64,000 nucleotides of DNA from Fodinicurvata fenggangensis DSM 21160 (GTDB taxonomy: Bacteria; Pseudomonadota; Alphaproteobacteria; Kiloniellales; DSM-21159): the NCBI RefSeq assembly GCF_000686045.1, contig NZ_JMLV01000002.1, positions 62,001 through 126,000 of the forward strand, written 5' to 3'. The notes below the pieces were generated by a model. It was not told the origin of the DNA. It saw only the letters and a program-made list of their open reading frames with translations, and searched no databases. Below are positions 1-9,993 of the stretch, piece by piece (within the stretch, counting starts at the first letter, position 1; each line of letters opens with the position of its first letter). A program made the translations under genes and the position numbers.

Positions 1-2349
1 GGCCGTCAGGACGATATCGACAGCCAGGCGGAAGCCATCGCCAATGACGAAGCCCGCCGCTCCACTCTGGAACGACGCCTGGCCGACATGGAGGACCGGG
101 CCCGTAAGCTGGAAGAGCGCATAGCGCTCCAGGCCGGTGAGGAGCGCGACCTGAAGGCGCAACAGCCGACAACGGACTCCATGGAGGCGGCGGCACGCGC
201 GCTTGAGAACGCCGAGAGCGAGGCCGAAACGCTGCAGCAGAGCCTGGAGGAAATCACGGGAGAGATCAGCGACCTGCGCAGCCAGCGCGAAAGCCTGGCT
301 GAACGTCACCGTGCACAGGCTGCCGTCTGCACCCGCTTGGAAACCGAGCGCAACACCCTGACCCAGCTCCTGGAAAGCAGCGCCGGCGAAAGCGGTCCGC
401 CGCTTGCCGATTCCCTCAGCGTTGAACGCGGCTATGAAGCAGCGCTGGGCGCGGCGCTGGGCGAAGACCTGGAAGCGCCCGTGCTGCAGGGCGATAACCT
501 TGGCAAAGACGCGCCACCGCTTTTCTGGACGACACTGCCCGACCTGGACAGGGCTCCGGCCTTGCCCCAGGGCTGCACCCCCCTGACCCAGTATGTCGGC
601 GGCAGCCCCGCCCTCGCACGACGGCTGTCCCAGACCGGCCTGGTGGAAACGGCCGAACAGGCCGGCCGCCTTCAGGCCAGTCTCCAGCCCGGGCAGCGCC
701 TGGTCACGCCGGATGGCGACCTTTGGCGCTGGGACGGTTACACGGCGTACGCCGAAGCGCCCACGGCCAGTGCCCAGCGCCTGGCCCAGCGCAACCGCCT
801 GAGCGAACTCGAGGGCGAACTGGACGAAGCCGAACGGGCGCGCAAGACCATCGAAGCGGAAGACGAAAGCTTGCGCGAACGCCTGCAGGCCGCCGAGGCC
901 CGGGAAAAGGACTCGCGGCTGGCCCTGAAGAGCAACCAGGAAAAGCTGGACAGCGCCCGAGAGGCCCAGGCCCGCCTGGAGCGGGAAACGGCGGCCATCA
1001 GTTCGAAACTGGAAGCCGTGGCGGAGTCCATTGCCAACCTGGAGACTGAAAAAGCCGAGCTGAATGCGGATCTGGAAGCGGTGCGCCAGGAACAGGCGGA
1101 CCTTCCGGACACCACCGCGGCCCGCGCCCGGCTTGAGGAGGCCCGGCAGGAATTGGGCGATCTGCGCAGGCAGCATAACGAGGCCGATGCCGAACTGGGA
1201 CGCCTGACGCGGGAAGCGCGCGAGCGCAGTGCCCGGCTTGAGGCCATCGGGCGTGAAGAGGCGACCTGGGAGCGTCGGACGGCAGAGTCCGACCAGCACC
1301 GCAAGGAGCTGGAAACACGCCGCGAAGCGGTGCGTCAGGAACTTGACTCTCTATCGGCCCGCCCCGAGGAAATTACCGCACAGCACGCGGCCCTGGCCGA
1401 GAAGATCGCCGAAGCCGAAGAGGCGCAGCGCAAGGCCGCCGACGCATTGGCCCAGGGGGAAACCCGCCAGCGCGAGGCGGACAGCGCCCTGAAGCAGGCC
1501 GAACAGGCGGTGGCCGAAGCCCGCGAAACCAGGGTCCGGGCGGAAGCGAGCGTGGAACAGGCCGAACAGGCCCTGGATGCCCATGCCCGCCGGGTGCGCG
1601 AACAGCTTGACTGCGTGCCGGATGCCCTGCTGGAGCAGGCCGGGCTGATGCCCGACCAGGACTTGCCGGAGCGGGACGAGGTGGCGGCCAAGGTGGAGCG
1701 TCTGCGCGGTGAACGCGAGCGCATGGGACCGGTCAACCTGCGGGCCGACACCGAGGCCGAGGAGCTGTCGCAGCAGATCGAGGAGATCGCCCGGGAGCGC
1801 GAGGACCTGACGGCGGCCATTGCCCGCCTGCGCCAAGGCATATCCAGCCTGAACCGCGAGGGCCGCGAACGCCTTCTGGCCGCCTTCGAGCAGGTGAACC
1901 GTCACTTCACCCAGCTCTTCACCCGGCTGTTCGGGGGCGGCGAGGCACACCTGCGCCTGACCGAGGCCGAGGACCCCCTGGACGCCGGCCTGGAGATCAT
2001 GGCGAGCCCACCGGGCAAGCGGCTCCAGGTCATGTCGCTTCTGTCGGGCGGCGAACAGGCCCTCACCGCCCTGGCCGTTCTGTTCGCCGTCTTCCTGACC
2101 AACCCTGCTCCGGTCTGCATCCTGGACGAGGTGGATGCCCCACTGGACGATTCCAACGTGGACCGCTTCTGCGACCTGGTGGATGAATTGGCGCACAGCC
2201 TGCAGACCCGCTTCCTGCTGGTGACCCACCATCGCCTGACCATGGCCCGGGTCGATCGCCTGTTTGGCGTAACCATGTCCGAGCGCGGTGTCAGCCAGCT
2301 GGTCTCGGTGGATATGGAGGAGGCCGAAGCCCTGCGCGAGACGGCCTGA
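1..2349 (+). CDS. smc: Chromosome segregation ATPase SMC, C-terminal part (5' end outside window)
   Basis: The frame is open from the first base, so about 782 residues of a protein usually near 1150 residues are seen. The visible part begins in the N-terminal coiled coil, passes through a hinge domain (about residues 130-250 of the visible part), returns through a long Glu/Arg/Ala-rich coiled coil and ends in the C-terminal half of the ABC-type head. The head carries the signature LSGGEQ (visible residues 681-686) and the Walker B stretch VCILDEVDAP (705-714). SMC dimers with ScpAB organise and segregate chromosomes in the cytoplasm. The Walker A half lies upstream of the window. The identification is secure; only the 5' end is missing. 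Confidence 0.95.
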   Translation, partial: GRQDDIDSQAEAIANDEARRSTLERRLADMEDRARKLEERIALQAGEERDLKAQQPTTDSMEAAARALENAESEAETLQQSLEEITGEISDLRSQRESLAERHRAQAAVCTRLETERNTLTQLLESSAGESGPPLADSLSVERGYEAALGAALGEDLEAPVLQGDNLGKDAPPLFWTTLPDLDRAPALPQGCTPLTQYVGGSPALARRLSQTGLVETAEQAGRLQASLQPGQRLVTPDGDLWRWDGYTAYAEAPTASAQRLAQRNRLSELEGELDEAERARKTIEAEDESLRERLQAAEAREKDSRLALKSNQEKLDSAREAQARLERETAAISSKLEAVAESIANLETEKAELNADLEAVRQEQADLPDTTAARARLEEARQELGDLRRQHNEADAELGRLTREARERSARLEAIGREEATWERRTAESDQHRKELETRREAVRQELDSLSARPEEITAQHAALAEKIAEAEEAQRKAADALAQGETRQREADSALKQAEQAVAEARETRVRAEASVEQAEQALDAHARRVREQLDCVPDALLEQAGLMPDQDLPERDEVAAKVERLRGERERMGPVNLRADTEAEELSQQIEEIAREREDLTAAIARLRQGISSLNREGRERLLAAFEQVNRHFTQLFTRLFGGGEAHLRLTEAEDPLDAGLEIMASPPGKRLQVMSLLSGGEQALTALAVLFAVFLTNPAPVCILDEVDAPLDDSNVDRFCDLVDELAHSLQTRFLLVTHHRLTMARVDRLFGVTMSERGVSQLVSVDMEEAEALRETA

Positions 2350-2415
2350 AAAGCCGCAGATGCCGGGGGTTTGAAACGCATGCCGACCCGCCGCCCGGAA
2401 ACCGGGGATTGAGCC

Positions 2416-2444
2416 TTGACGGGGATGGGGTCCCTCCGTATGGT
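2416..2444 (+). promoter_or_regulatory. Putative sigma70-type promoter of the F0 ATP synthase operon
   Basis: TTGACG (2416-2421) is followed, after exactly 17 bases, by TATGGT (2439-2444). It lies in the 190-base gap between smc and atpI and points into the atp operon. The match to consensus is 5/6 and 4/6. This is inference from sequence only. Confidence 0.4.
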
Positions 2445-2539
2445 TCGCGCGCCTTCCGGCACGTCGGGGGCGACAGGAGGGGGCAAGCGGCCGGCACGGC
2501 TCCAGTTTCATCGGAGATATCCGATAGGGAGACAACACG

Positions 2540-2884
2540 ATGTCGGATCCGCGAAAATCCTCGCCTTTCGAATCCCTGGACAAGCGGCTCAAGGCGGTCC
2601 GGGACCGGCGGAGCAAACGTGAAGGCAAGAGTTCTACGGCACGCGGGAGCGGCGGAAGCAGCGGCCTGGGTGTCGGTATGCGGATTGCAACCGAGATTGT
2701 CGCCTCAATCGGCGTCGGGGTTGTGATCGGACTTTTTTTGGACGCACAGCTGGGAACGAAACCCTGGCTGATGCTTCTGTTCATCTTGCTCGGCACGGCC
2801 GCCGCGTTCTACAACGTGGTGCGCGTTGCCAAGGGGATGGAGCGCAGGAGCAAGGAAGATAGGGACAATTCCCGGCCGAAGTGA
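2540..2884 (+). CDS. atpI: F0F1 ATP synthase assembly protein AtpI-like
   Basis: A 114-residue protein with a basic soluble N-terminus (about residues 1-45) and two membrane segments (about 48-68 and 75-94), the layout of the AtpI/AtpZ family encoded ahead of the F0 genes in alphaproteobacteria. Family members are thought to help assemble the c-ring or carry Mg2+. The ATG at 2540 is preceded by AGGGAG. It is the first gene of the F0 operon, 28 bases before atpB, and the only likely promoter lies just upstream at 2416-2444. Assignment rests on size, topology and position; the precise role is known only for homologues. Confidence 0.85.
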   Translation: MSDPRKSSPFESLDKRLKAVRDRRSKREGKSSTARGSGGSSGLGVGMRIATEIVASIGVGVVIGLFLDAQLGTKPWLMLLFILLGTAAAFYNVVRVAKGMERRSKEDRDNSRPK

Positions 2885-2912
2885 CGGCTGACCATAGACC
2901 GCGAGGGGCAAG

Positions 2913-3668
2913 GTGGCGACGCAGGATACGCAGGACGGCGGTTTTCCCGTAGATCCTCTACACCAGTTTGAGATCACGCCGTTGATTCCGATCAACATTG
3001 GCGGTCTTGATCTGTCATTTACGAATTCGGCCTTGTGGATGCTGATCACCGTGGGTGTCATCAGCCTCTTCATGATCGCCGCTATGCGCCATCACGAACT
3101 GGTCCCGGGCCGGCTGCAGAACTGCGCCGAGTTGCTGTACGAGACCATTGCCAACATGGTGCGCGACAACGTGGGCAGTGAAGGGCGCCAGTACTTCCCC
3201 TTCATCTTCTCGCTGTTTCTCTTCGTGCTCTTCGGCAATCTCCTGGGGATGATCCCTTCGTCGTTCACCTTCACGAGCCATCTGGCCGTGACCTTCACGA
3301 TGGCCATCATCATATTCATTGCCGTGACCATCATCGGTTTCGCGCGCCACGGGCTCGGCTATTGCCGCATGTTCTTCCCGCACGGCGCCCCGGCCTGGAC
3401 AGCCGTCATCCTGGTGCCGATCGAACTGATCTCCTATCTTTCGCGGCCGATCAGCCTGTCGATGCGTCTGTTCGCCAACATGATGGCCGGACACATCCTG
3501 CTGAAGGTCTTCGCCGGTTTCGTCCTGCTGATGGGCGTTGCAGGCGTGGTCCCGCTGGCGGCCCTGCTGGGCATCACGGCACTGGAATTTCTGGTTGCGG
3601 TGCTGCAGGCCTACATCTTCACCATTCTGACCTGCGTCTATCTGCACGACGCCATCCACATGCACTGA
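2913..3668 (+). CDS. atpB: ATP synthase F0 subunit a
   Basis: A 251-residue integral membrane protein with several hydrophobic segments. It contains the essential stator arginine in SMRLFANMMAGH (Arg185), which faces the c-ring carboxylate during proton translocation, and a conserved final helix ending LHDAIHMH. The start is GTG at 2913, with GAGGGG at 2903-2908 as a closely spaced ribosome binding site. It is the second gene of the F0 operon and the length is normal for alphaproteobacteria. No F1 genes (atpHAGDC) are in the window, as expected where F0 and F1 form separate operons. Confidence 0.97.
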   Translation: MATQDTQDGGFPVDPLHQFEITPLIPINIGGLDLSFTNSALWMLITVGVISLFMIAAMRHHELVPGRLQNCAELLYETIANMVRDNVGSEGRQYFPFIFSLFLFVLFGNLLGMIPSSFTFTSHLAVTFTMAIIIFIAVTIIGFARHGLGYCRMFFPHGAPAWTAVILVPIELISYLSRPISLSMRLFANMMAGHILLKVFAGFVLLMGVAGVVPLAALLGITALEFLVAVLQAYIFTILTCVYLHDAIHMH

Positions 3669-3740
3669 GCGGCAGCGGACAGTCGACAGGAACGGAACTC
3701 ACCCCAGAATCCACACGCGGATAATCCAAGGAGCGTAAAA

Positions 3741-3965
3741 ATGGAACTCGAAGCAGCTAAGATGATTGGTGCCGGTCTGGCGACCCTGGGCATGATCGGT
3801 GCCGGCCTCGGCGTCGGTAACGTCTGGTCCAACTACTATGCGGCCATTGCCCGCAACCCGGCCGCCAAGGACGAAATCGGCGCCAACATCTGGATCGGCT
3901 TCGCCGTGACGGAAGCGATCGCGATCTTCTCGCTGGTGGTCGCCCTTCTGGTCCTGTTCGGCTAA
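3741..3965 (+). CDS. atpE: ATP synthase F0 subunit c
   Basis: A 74-residue hairpin of two membrane helices. Helix one carries the Gly-rich packing motif GAGLGVG, the polar loop contains ARNPAAKD, and helix two holds the proton-binding Glu58 in AVTEAIAIF. The second helix lacks the Ser/Thr and the first lacks the Gln of sodium-type rings, so proton coupling is likely. A strong ribosome binding site (AAGGAG) precedes the ATG, consistent with the high stoichiometry of subunit c. It lies 72 bases after atpB. Confidence 0.97.
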   Translation: MELEAAKMIGAGLATLGMIGAGLGVGNVWSNYYAAIARNPAAKDEIGANIWIGFAVTEAIAIFSLVVALLVLFG

Positions 3966-4041
3966 CACGTTCCCCGCCCCGGGGCTGCTGACCGGCCGCC
4001 CCTGGGCTTCAGGTTCGAACCAGACGACAGGATCCTTCGGT

Positions 4042-4629
4042 ATGGTCAAACTGCCCGCAGCGCTGCGGATTGCCGCTCTGTCCGCCGCCGCCACCTGTAT
4101 TTCAGGGGTGGCGCTGGCGGCCGAAGAGGGCGGTCTGCCGCAAATCAGTCAGGTCGATACCTACGCCAGCCAGATCTTCTGGCTGTTCGTGACCTTCGGT
4201 CTTCTCTACATCGTCATGTCCCGCGTGGCTCTGCCGCGCATTGGCGACGTGATCGAGGAACGCCGCGACAAGATCGACGACGACCTCATGCGTGCGGAGA
4301 CGATCCGCTCGGAGGCCGAGGATGTCCTGGCCGAGTACGAAAAGGCTCTTTCCGTTGCTCGTGAAGAGGCTTTGGGCATCCAGCAAAAGACCAGTGACGA
4401 GGTGAAGGCCAAGATGGACGAGCGCCACGAGGCCTTCTCTCAGGAACTGGCCGAACGCACCCGCGAGGCCGAGGAACGGATCGCCGCCGCCAAGAGCGAG
4501 GCGCTCAAGGACCTGGCTTCCGTGGCCTCCGAAACGGCCGCCGCAACCACCGACAAGCTCGTCGGTTTCACGCCCGACAGCAAGGCGGTCGACAAGGCCG
4601 TCCAGGCCGAGATGAAGGAGCGTCTGTGA
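4042..4629 (+). CDS. ATP synthase F0 subunit b' (AtpF2/AtpG type)
   Basis: A 195-residue peripheral-stalk subunit. It has a cleavable-looking N-terminal hydrophobic stretch ending ALAAEE, a second membrane segment at about residues 43-62, then a long charged alpha-helical region rich in Glu, Arg and Ala. Having b' and b as separate genes is characteristic of alphaproteobacteria and cyanobacteria; the two form a heterodimeric stator that links F0 to F1. The longer, alanine-rich N-terminus distinguishes it from the b gene downstream. It overlaps the next gene by one base and carries that gene's ribosome binding site inside its last codons. Confidence 0.92.
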   Translation: MVKLPAALRIAALSAAATCISGVALAAEEGGLPQISQVDTYASQIFWLFVTFGLLYIVMSRVALPRIGDVIEERRDKIDDDLMRAETIRSEAEDVLAEYEKALSVAREEALGIQQKTSDEVKAKMDERHEAFSQELAERTREAEERIAAAKSEALKDLASVASETAAATTDKLVGFTPDSKAVDKAVQAEMKERL

Positions 4630-5111
4630 TGTTTTCCAGCGAATATACCTGGATCACGATCGCGCTGCTGCTGTTCCTGGCTCTGGCTGCCTGGAAAGGC
4701 CTACGGCCAATGCTCGCCAAGCTGGACTCGCGCAGCGAGCGCATCCGCAAGGAGATCGAGGAAGCGCAAGCCCTGCGTGAAGAAGCGCAGAAGCTGCTCG
4801 CCGACTACAAGCGCCGTCAGCGCGATGCGCTGAAGGAGGCCGAGGAGATCGTCGAGCATGCCAAGACCGAGGCTCAGCGCATTCGCCAGAACTCCGAGAA
4901 GGAGCTGGAGGAAAGCCTGCAGCGTCGTGAGCAGATGATGATGGACAAGATCAGCCAGGCCGAGGCGGATGCCATCGCCGAGGTCCGCAACCAGGCCGTC
5001 GACGTGGCCATTGCCGCCGCTGGCAAGCTGATTGCAGAGAACCTCGACAAGGACGGCCAGAAGGCCCTGACCGAATCCTCCATCGAGACCGTCGGCAACA
5101 AGCTGAACTGA
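4629..5111 (+). CDS. atpF: ATP synthase F0 subunit b
   Basis: A 160-residue subunit with one N-terminal membrane helix (about residues 5-22) and a long coiled-coil stalk, ending with the delta-subunit-binding region. The ATG at 4629 shares one base with the b' stop codon (TGATG). AAGGAG (4615-4620) sits eight bases upstream, which favours this ATG over the GTG three bases earlier. It is the last gene of the operon and is followed at once by a long hairpin that probably ends the transcript. It pairs with b' in the stator. Confidence 0.95.
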   Translation: MFSSEYTWITIALLLFLALAAWKGLRPMLAKLDSRSERIRKEIEEAQALREEAQKLLADYKRRQRDALKEAEEIVEHAKTEAQRIRQNSEKELEESLQRREQMMMDKISQAEADAIAEVRNQAVDVAIAAAGKLIAENLDKDGQKALTESSIETVGNKLN

Positions 5112-5160
5112 GCCCGCTGATCGCCCGTCACAGAGAGTGCGGCGAGCGGGCTCCCTTTCC
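5110..5160 (+). terminator. Probable terminator of the F0 operon
   Basis: GAGCCCGCT (5110-5118) pairs with AGCGGGCTC (5145-5153). Inside, CGCC (5122-5125) pairs with GGCG (5141-5144). The stem begins in the atpF stop codon and is followed by CCTTTCC. The T tract is short, so Rho-independent function is likely but not certain. Confidence 0.55.
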
Positions 5161-5196
5161 CTGTCAGGAGCAGGCCCCCGTAGGTGGTATATAAAG

Positions 5197-6414
<1,218 letters not shown>

Positions 6415-6435
6415 CAGGTCTTTGCAAGAGAATGA

Positions 6436-6459
6436 ATAAGCGGCTTGCCGGCCGCTTAT
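6436..6459 (+). terminator. Hairpin after argG
   Basis: ATAAGCGGC (6436-6444) and GCCGCTTAT (6451-6459) form a perfect 9-bp stem with a 6-base loop, 21 bases after the argG stop. No T run follows, so it may act as a Rho-assisted terminator or protect the mRNA end. Confidence 0.45.
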
Positions 6460-6547
6460 AGAGTACCGCGCACGTCACCCGATTTTCCAGCACCTCTGTT
6501 GGCGCCAGGCTGATGGCAAAATGCCTAAGCTTCTTATGGAATGCCAT

Positions 6548-6588
6548 ATCCTTGCATTTCTTCCATCTGTTGGAGGAAATGCAAGGAT
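6548..6588. repeat. Long inverted repeat (17-bp stem, 7-base loop) between convergent argG and gshA
   Basis: The arms 6548-6564 and 6572-6588 pair over 17 positions with one G-U pair and a 7-base loop (ATCTGTT). It lies in the 282-base gap between convergent genes, a typical place for a bidirectional terminator, but it lacks a T run on either strand. The rest of the gap (6415-6696) is AT-richer than its surroundings and holds no gene. Confidence 0.6.
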
Positions 6589-6696
6589 CACTCTACGCTT
6601 CTCAACAACAACTGGCATATCCTTGACTATCAGACGGCTTCTGCCTCCGTCCAAAGCAAGCTATGATACGTTCTGTGAAAGCGCATCGGCCCAAGA

Positions 6697-8064
6697 TTAG
6701 TACTTGAATTCCTCGAAGACGTGGCTGACGTCCCCCTGCCAGCGGCCGTGATAGAGCGCCAGCAGTTCGTCGGCTGGTGTCTGGCCGGTGATGACGATCT
6801 CGCGCAGTACATCCAGGAAGATGCGCTCGTCCATGCCTTCGTCGTTCTGTCGGGCACGGGCGCGCAAGCCCTCCGAGGCGATCTCCAGCGCCTGGGTGGC
6901 CAGGTCGCCCACCGTTCCCTGGTGGAAGGGCGTGTCCAGGGCCAGGCGCGGCACCTCGGCGCGCAGGTATTCATGATCTTCCAGCGTCCAGGCGCGTACC
7001 AGGTCCTCGGCCGCTGACAGGGCCGTCTCGTCGTACAGCAGGCCGACCCAGAAGGCCGGCAGGGCACAGAGCCGCCGCCAGGGGCCGCCGTCAGCCCCGC
7101 GCATCTCCAGGTAGCGCTTCAGGCGCACCTCGGGAAAGGCCGTGGTCATGTGGTCTTCCCAATCGCTCATCAGCGGGATCTCGCCGGGGAGCGCCTCCAG
7201 GCGGCCTTCCATGAAATCCCGGAAGGACAGGCCGCTGCAGTCGATGTACTCGCCGTCGCGGTAGACGAAGTACATCGGCACATCCAGCATGTAGTCCACA
7301 TAGCGCTCGTAGCCCATGCCGTCCTCGAAGACGAAGGGCAGGATGCCGCAGCGATCAGGATCGGTGTCGGTCCAGATATGGCTGCGATAACTCTTGAATC
7401 CGTTGGGCTTGCCCTCGGTGAAGGGCGAGTTGGCGAACAGAGCCGTCGCCAGCGGCTGCAGCGCAAGCGAAACCTGGAACTTGCGCACCATGTCGCGCTC
7501 GTCGGCGAAATCCAGGTTGGTCTGCACAGTGCAGGTGCGCAGCATCATGTCCAGGCCAAGGCTGCCCTTCTTGGGCATGTAGTCGGACATGATCTTGTAG
7601 CGCCCCTTGGGCATCCAGTTCATGTCCTCGCGCCGCCATGTGGGCGCGAAGCCCAGGCCCAGCATGCCGGCGTCCAGGGGGTCGCAGACCTCCTTCACCT
7701 CGGCCAGGTGTGTGTTCACCTCGGCACAGGTCTGGTGCAGGTTCTCCACCGGTGCACCCGACAGCTCCAGCTGGCCGCCCGGCTCCAGGGTGATGTTGCA
7801 GCCGTCCTTCACAAGGGCGACGGGCTTGCCGTTCTCCTTGGACAGAGTCCAGCCGAAGCGCTCGGCCATGCCTTCCAGGATGGCGCGAATCGAGGCCGTC
7901 CCCTCGTAGGGCAGGCTCTTGAGTGTCGTGCGTTCGAAGCCGAATTTTTCGTGCTCCGTGCCGATACGCCAATCGGCGGCGGGTTTGGCGCCCGTTTCCA
8001 GGTAGCGAACGAGCTGCTCCTTGCCGGTGATCGGATCACCCTTGGATTGCGGAGGGGCTGACAT
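6697..8064 (-). CDS. gshA: Glutamate-cysteine ligase (plant/alphaproteobacterial type)
   Basis: Catalyses ATP-dependent formation of gamma-glutamylcysteine, the first step of glutathione synthesis. At 455 residues it matches the class shared by alphaproteobacteria and plants rather than the longer E. coli type. Recognisable parts are GTEHEKFGF near residue 38, [11 protein letters not shown] in the ATP/Mg2+-binding core and [11 protein letters not shown]-like sequence in the middle. The ATG at 8064 has no clear ribosome binding site. It is downstream of rsmE on the same strand with a 156-base gap. A glyoxalase II gene (gloB, 15.2 kb) and a glutaredoxin (45.4 kb) in the window also use glutathione. 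Confidence 0.93.
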   Translation of the reverse strand: MSAPPQSKGDPITGKEQLVRYLETGAKPAADWRIGTEHEKFGFERTTLKSLPYEGTASIRAILEGMAERFGWTLSKENGKPVALVKDGCNITLEPGGQLELSGAPVENLHQTCAEVNTHLAEVKEVCDPLDAGMLGLGFAPTWRREDMNWMPKGRYKIMSDYMPKKGSLGLDMMLRTCTVQTNLDFADERDMVRKFQVSLALQPLATALFANSPFTEGKPNGFKSYRSHIWTDTDPDRCGILPFVFEDGMGYERYVDYMLDVPMYFVYRDGEYIDCSGLSFRDFMEGRLEALPGEIPLMSDWEDHMTTAFPEVRLKRYLEMRGADGGPWRRLCALPAFWVGLLYDETALSAAEDLVRAWTLEDHEYLRAEVPRLALDTPFHQGTVGDLATQALEIASEGLRARARQNDEGMDERIFLDVLREIVITGQTPADELLALYHGRWQGDVSHVFEEFKY

Positions 8065-8220
8065 GGGAAAGCTGCGGACTCACTGAGCTGTGAACAGATA
8101 GAGGGTCATTGCAACGTGAATTGCCGGTATCGGCAGTTTGCTGCATTCTTGGCCTGCATCAGAGCGAGCCTGGACCGTTGTCGTCAAGCATCTTTGCCGC
8201 AGGGCAGGCATCCGCCCACC

Positions 8221-8985
8221 TCAACGCGGCTGCAGATTGCGGAATTTGGGCGTTTCCGCCCAGTCGCCGCCAAGCGCCTGCATCACCGACAGCGCCGCGA
8301 TCACGGCCGTGTCGGCACGCAGGATACGTGGGCCCAGGCCCACCGGGCAGGCCGCCGGATGCCGTGCGATCATGGCCTGTTCGCGTTCATCGAATCCACC
8401 TTCCGGACCGGTCAGCAGGGCACGCGCCCCCGTCTCGTTCACAATCTCGTGAATCGGTCGGCCACCTCCACTCTCGTCGGCAAAGAGAAAGGGTTTGTCG
8501 TCAGGCCAGTCGTCCAGCATTCGTTCAAGTTTCACCGGATCGGCCACTTCGGGCAGGGCGATCCGCTCGCACTGTTCGGCCGCTTCGCGGACGGCCGTGC
8601 GCAGACGCTGGACATTCACCCTGTCCACAATTGTCCTGTGGGTCAGAACCGGTTGCAGGCGTGTGCAGCCCAGCTCCGTCGCCTTCTCGACGATCCAGTC
8701 GATACGCGCGCGCTTGACCGGCGCAAAGAATACGGTCAGCTCCGGCTCGTCCTCTTGCGGCCGCGATTGCGTTTCCACCTTCAGGGAAGCCCAGCCCTTG
8801 CCCAGCGCCTCGACCCGGGCCAGCCATTCCCCGTCCCGGCCATTGAACAGCGCCAGTTGCGCCCCCGGTCTCAGGCGCAGGACCGAGCGCAGGAAATGCG
8901 CCTGCTCAGGGCCCAGGCCCAGGACCGGCTCCTCGCCCAGCTCGTCTTCCACATAAAGACGCGTGGCCAGCTTGACGTCCTTCAT
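8221..8985 (-). CDS. rsmE: 16S rRNA (uracil-1498-N3)-methyltransferase RsmE
   Basis: Methylates U1498 in the decoding region of 16S rRNA with S-adenosylmethionine. The 254-residue protein has the SPOUT-family pattern: an N-terminal PUA-like domain, then VEKATELGC, LLTGPEGGFDEREQ and GPRILRADTAVIAAL, which form the knotted cofactor site. It is divergent from ubiA, with only 72 bases between the two starts, so their promoters must share that space. It lies upstream of gshA and may be cotranscribed with it. Confidence 0.95.
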   Translation of the reverse strand: MKDVKLATRLYVEDELGEEPVLGLGPEQAHFLRSVLRLRPGAQLALFNGRDGEWLARVEALGKGWASLKVETQSRPQEDEPELTVFFAPVKRARIDWIVEKATELGCTRLQPVLTHRTIVDRVNVQRLRTAVREAAEQCERIALPEVADPVKLERMLDDWPDDKPFLFADESGGGRPIHEIVNETGARALLTGPEGGFDEREQAMIARHPAACPVGLGPRILRADTAVIAALSVMQALGGDWAETPKFRNLQPR

Positions 8986-9057
8986 TCGGAAATCCGCAAT
9001 TCTTTTTTAATAAGCGTGATCTTGAGCCCGAGGCCCGGCCCGCGCAAGATACGCGCC

Positions 9058-9993
9058 ATGATCTCTTCGGCAAACAGGCATTCAGACGCAAGCGACATCG
9101 TTCCCAACAACTGGCTGGAACGTCAGCTGCCCAGTGCTTGGCGTCCCTATTCCCGCTTGGCCCGTCTGGACCGCCCGATCGGGACCTGGCTCCTGCTCTT
9201 CCCCTGCTGGTGGTCCATTGCCATGGCCGAGGTCGCAAGCGGACAGGCGCCGAATCCCTGGCTCTATCTGCTGTTCGGACTGGGCGCCATCCTGATGCGT
9301 GCAGCAGGCTGCACCATCAACGACATTCTGGACCGGCATTATGACGGACAGGTCGCGCGCACCAGCACCCGCCCTCTGCCCAGCGGCCAGATCACGCTGA
9401 AACAGGCCATTGCCTTTCTCGCGGCTCTGCTCGCAGGCGGCGCCGTCATTCTCTTCTCGCTCACGTCAGCGGCAATCCTGCTTGGCCTGGCATCTTTGCT
9501 GCTGGTCTTCCCCTATCCGCTCATGAAGCGCATCACCTACTGGCCGCAGCTCTGGCTGGGATTGACCTTCAACTGGGGCGCCCTGATGGGCTGGGCCGCC
9601 GTCCACGACAGCCTGGGCTGGCCGCCTGTCCTGCTCTACCTGGCCGGCATCTTCTGGACACTGGGTTACGACACGATCTATGCCCATCAGGACAAGGAGG
9701 ATGACGCCCTGATCGGCCTGAAGTCCAGCGCGCTGAAGCTGGGTGCGCGCACGCGTCCCTGGCTGGTTGGCTTCTATAGCGCCTGTGTCCTCCTGATGGG
9801 CGCCGCCGGGGCTAGCGCGGCTCTTCCATGGCCCTACTACCTGGGCCTGGCAGCCGTAGCCGCCCATTTCACCTGGCAGGTTGCCACGCTGGACATGGAC
9901 GCCCATCGCAATTGCCTGGCCCGCTTCCGTGCCAACCGCTTCGTGGGGTGGCTGCTCCTGGCCGGGCTTGCCTTGGCCAGCCTGGTCGCCTGA
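9058..9993 (+). CDS. ubiA: 4-hydroxybenzoate polyprenyltransferase UbiA
   Basis: Attaches the polyprenyl tail to 4-hydroxybenzoate in ubiquinone synthesis, in the inner membrane. At 311 residues with about eight hydrophobic segments it carries both Asp-rich prenyl-diphosphate motifs: NDILDRHYDG (residues 88-97) and DTIYAHQDKEDD (205-216). The ATG at 9058 gives the normal length; an open frame runs further upstream but is antisense to rsmE and lacks homology. Its stop overlaps the next gene by one base, so the two are cotranscribed. ubiD lies about 1.2 kb downstream. Confidence 0.95.
   Translation: MISSANRHSDASDIVPNNWLERQLPSAWRPYSRLARLDRPIGTWLLLFPCWWSIAMAEVASGQAPNPWLYLLFGLGAILMRAAGCTINDILDRHYDGQVARTSTRPLPSGQITLKQAIAFLAALLAGGAVILFSLTSAAILLGLASLLLVFPYPLMKRITYWPQLWLGLTFNWGALMGWAAVHDSLGWPPVLLYLAGIFWTLGYDTIYAHQDKEDDALIGLKSSALKLGARTRPWLVGFYSACVLLMGAAGASAALPWPYYLGLAAVAAHFTWQVATLDMDAHRNCLARFRANRFVGWLLLAGLALASLVA

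Noticed and set aside
8116-9057. Upstream in-frame extension of ubiA
   Set aside because: The extension is antisense to rsmE and not UbiA-like; the ATG at 9058 gives the normal family length.
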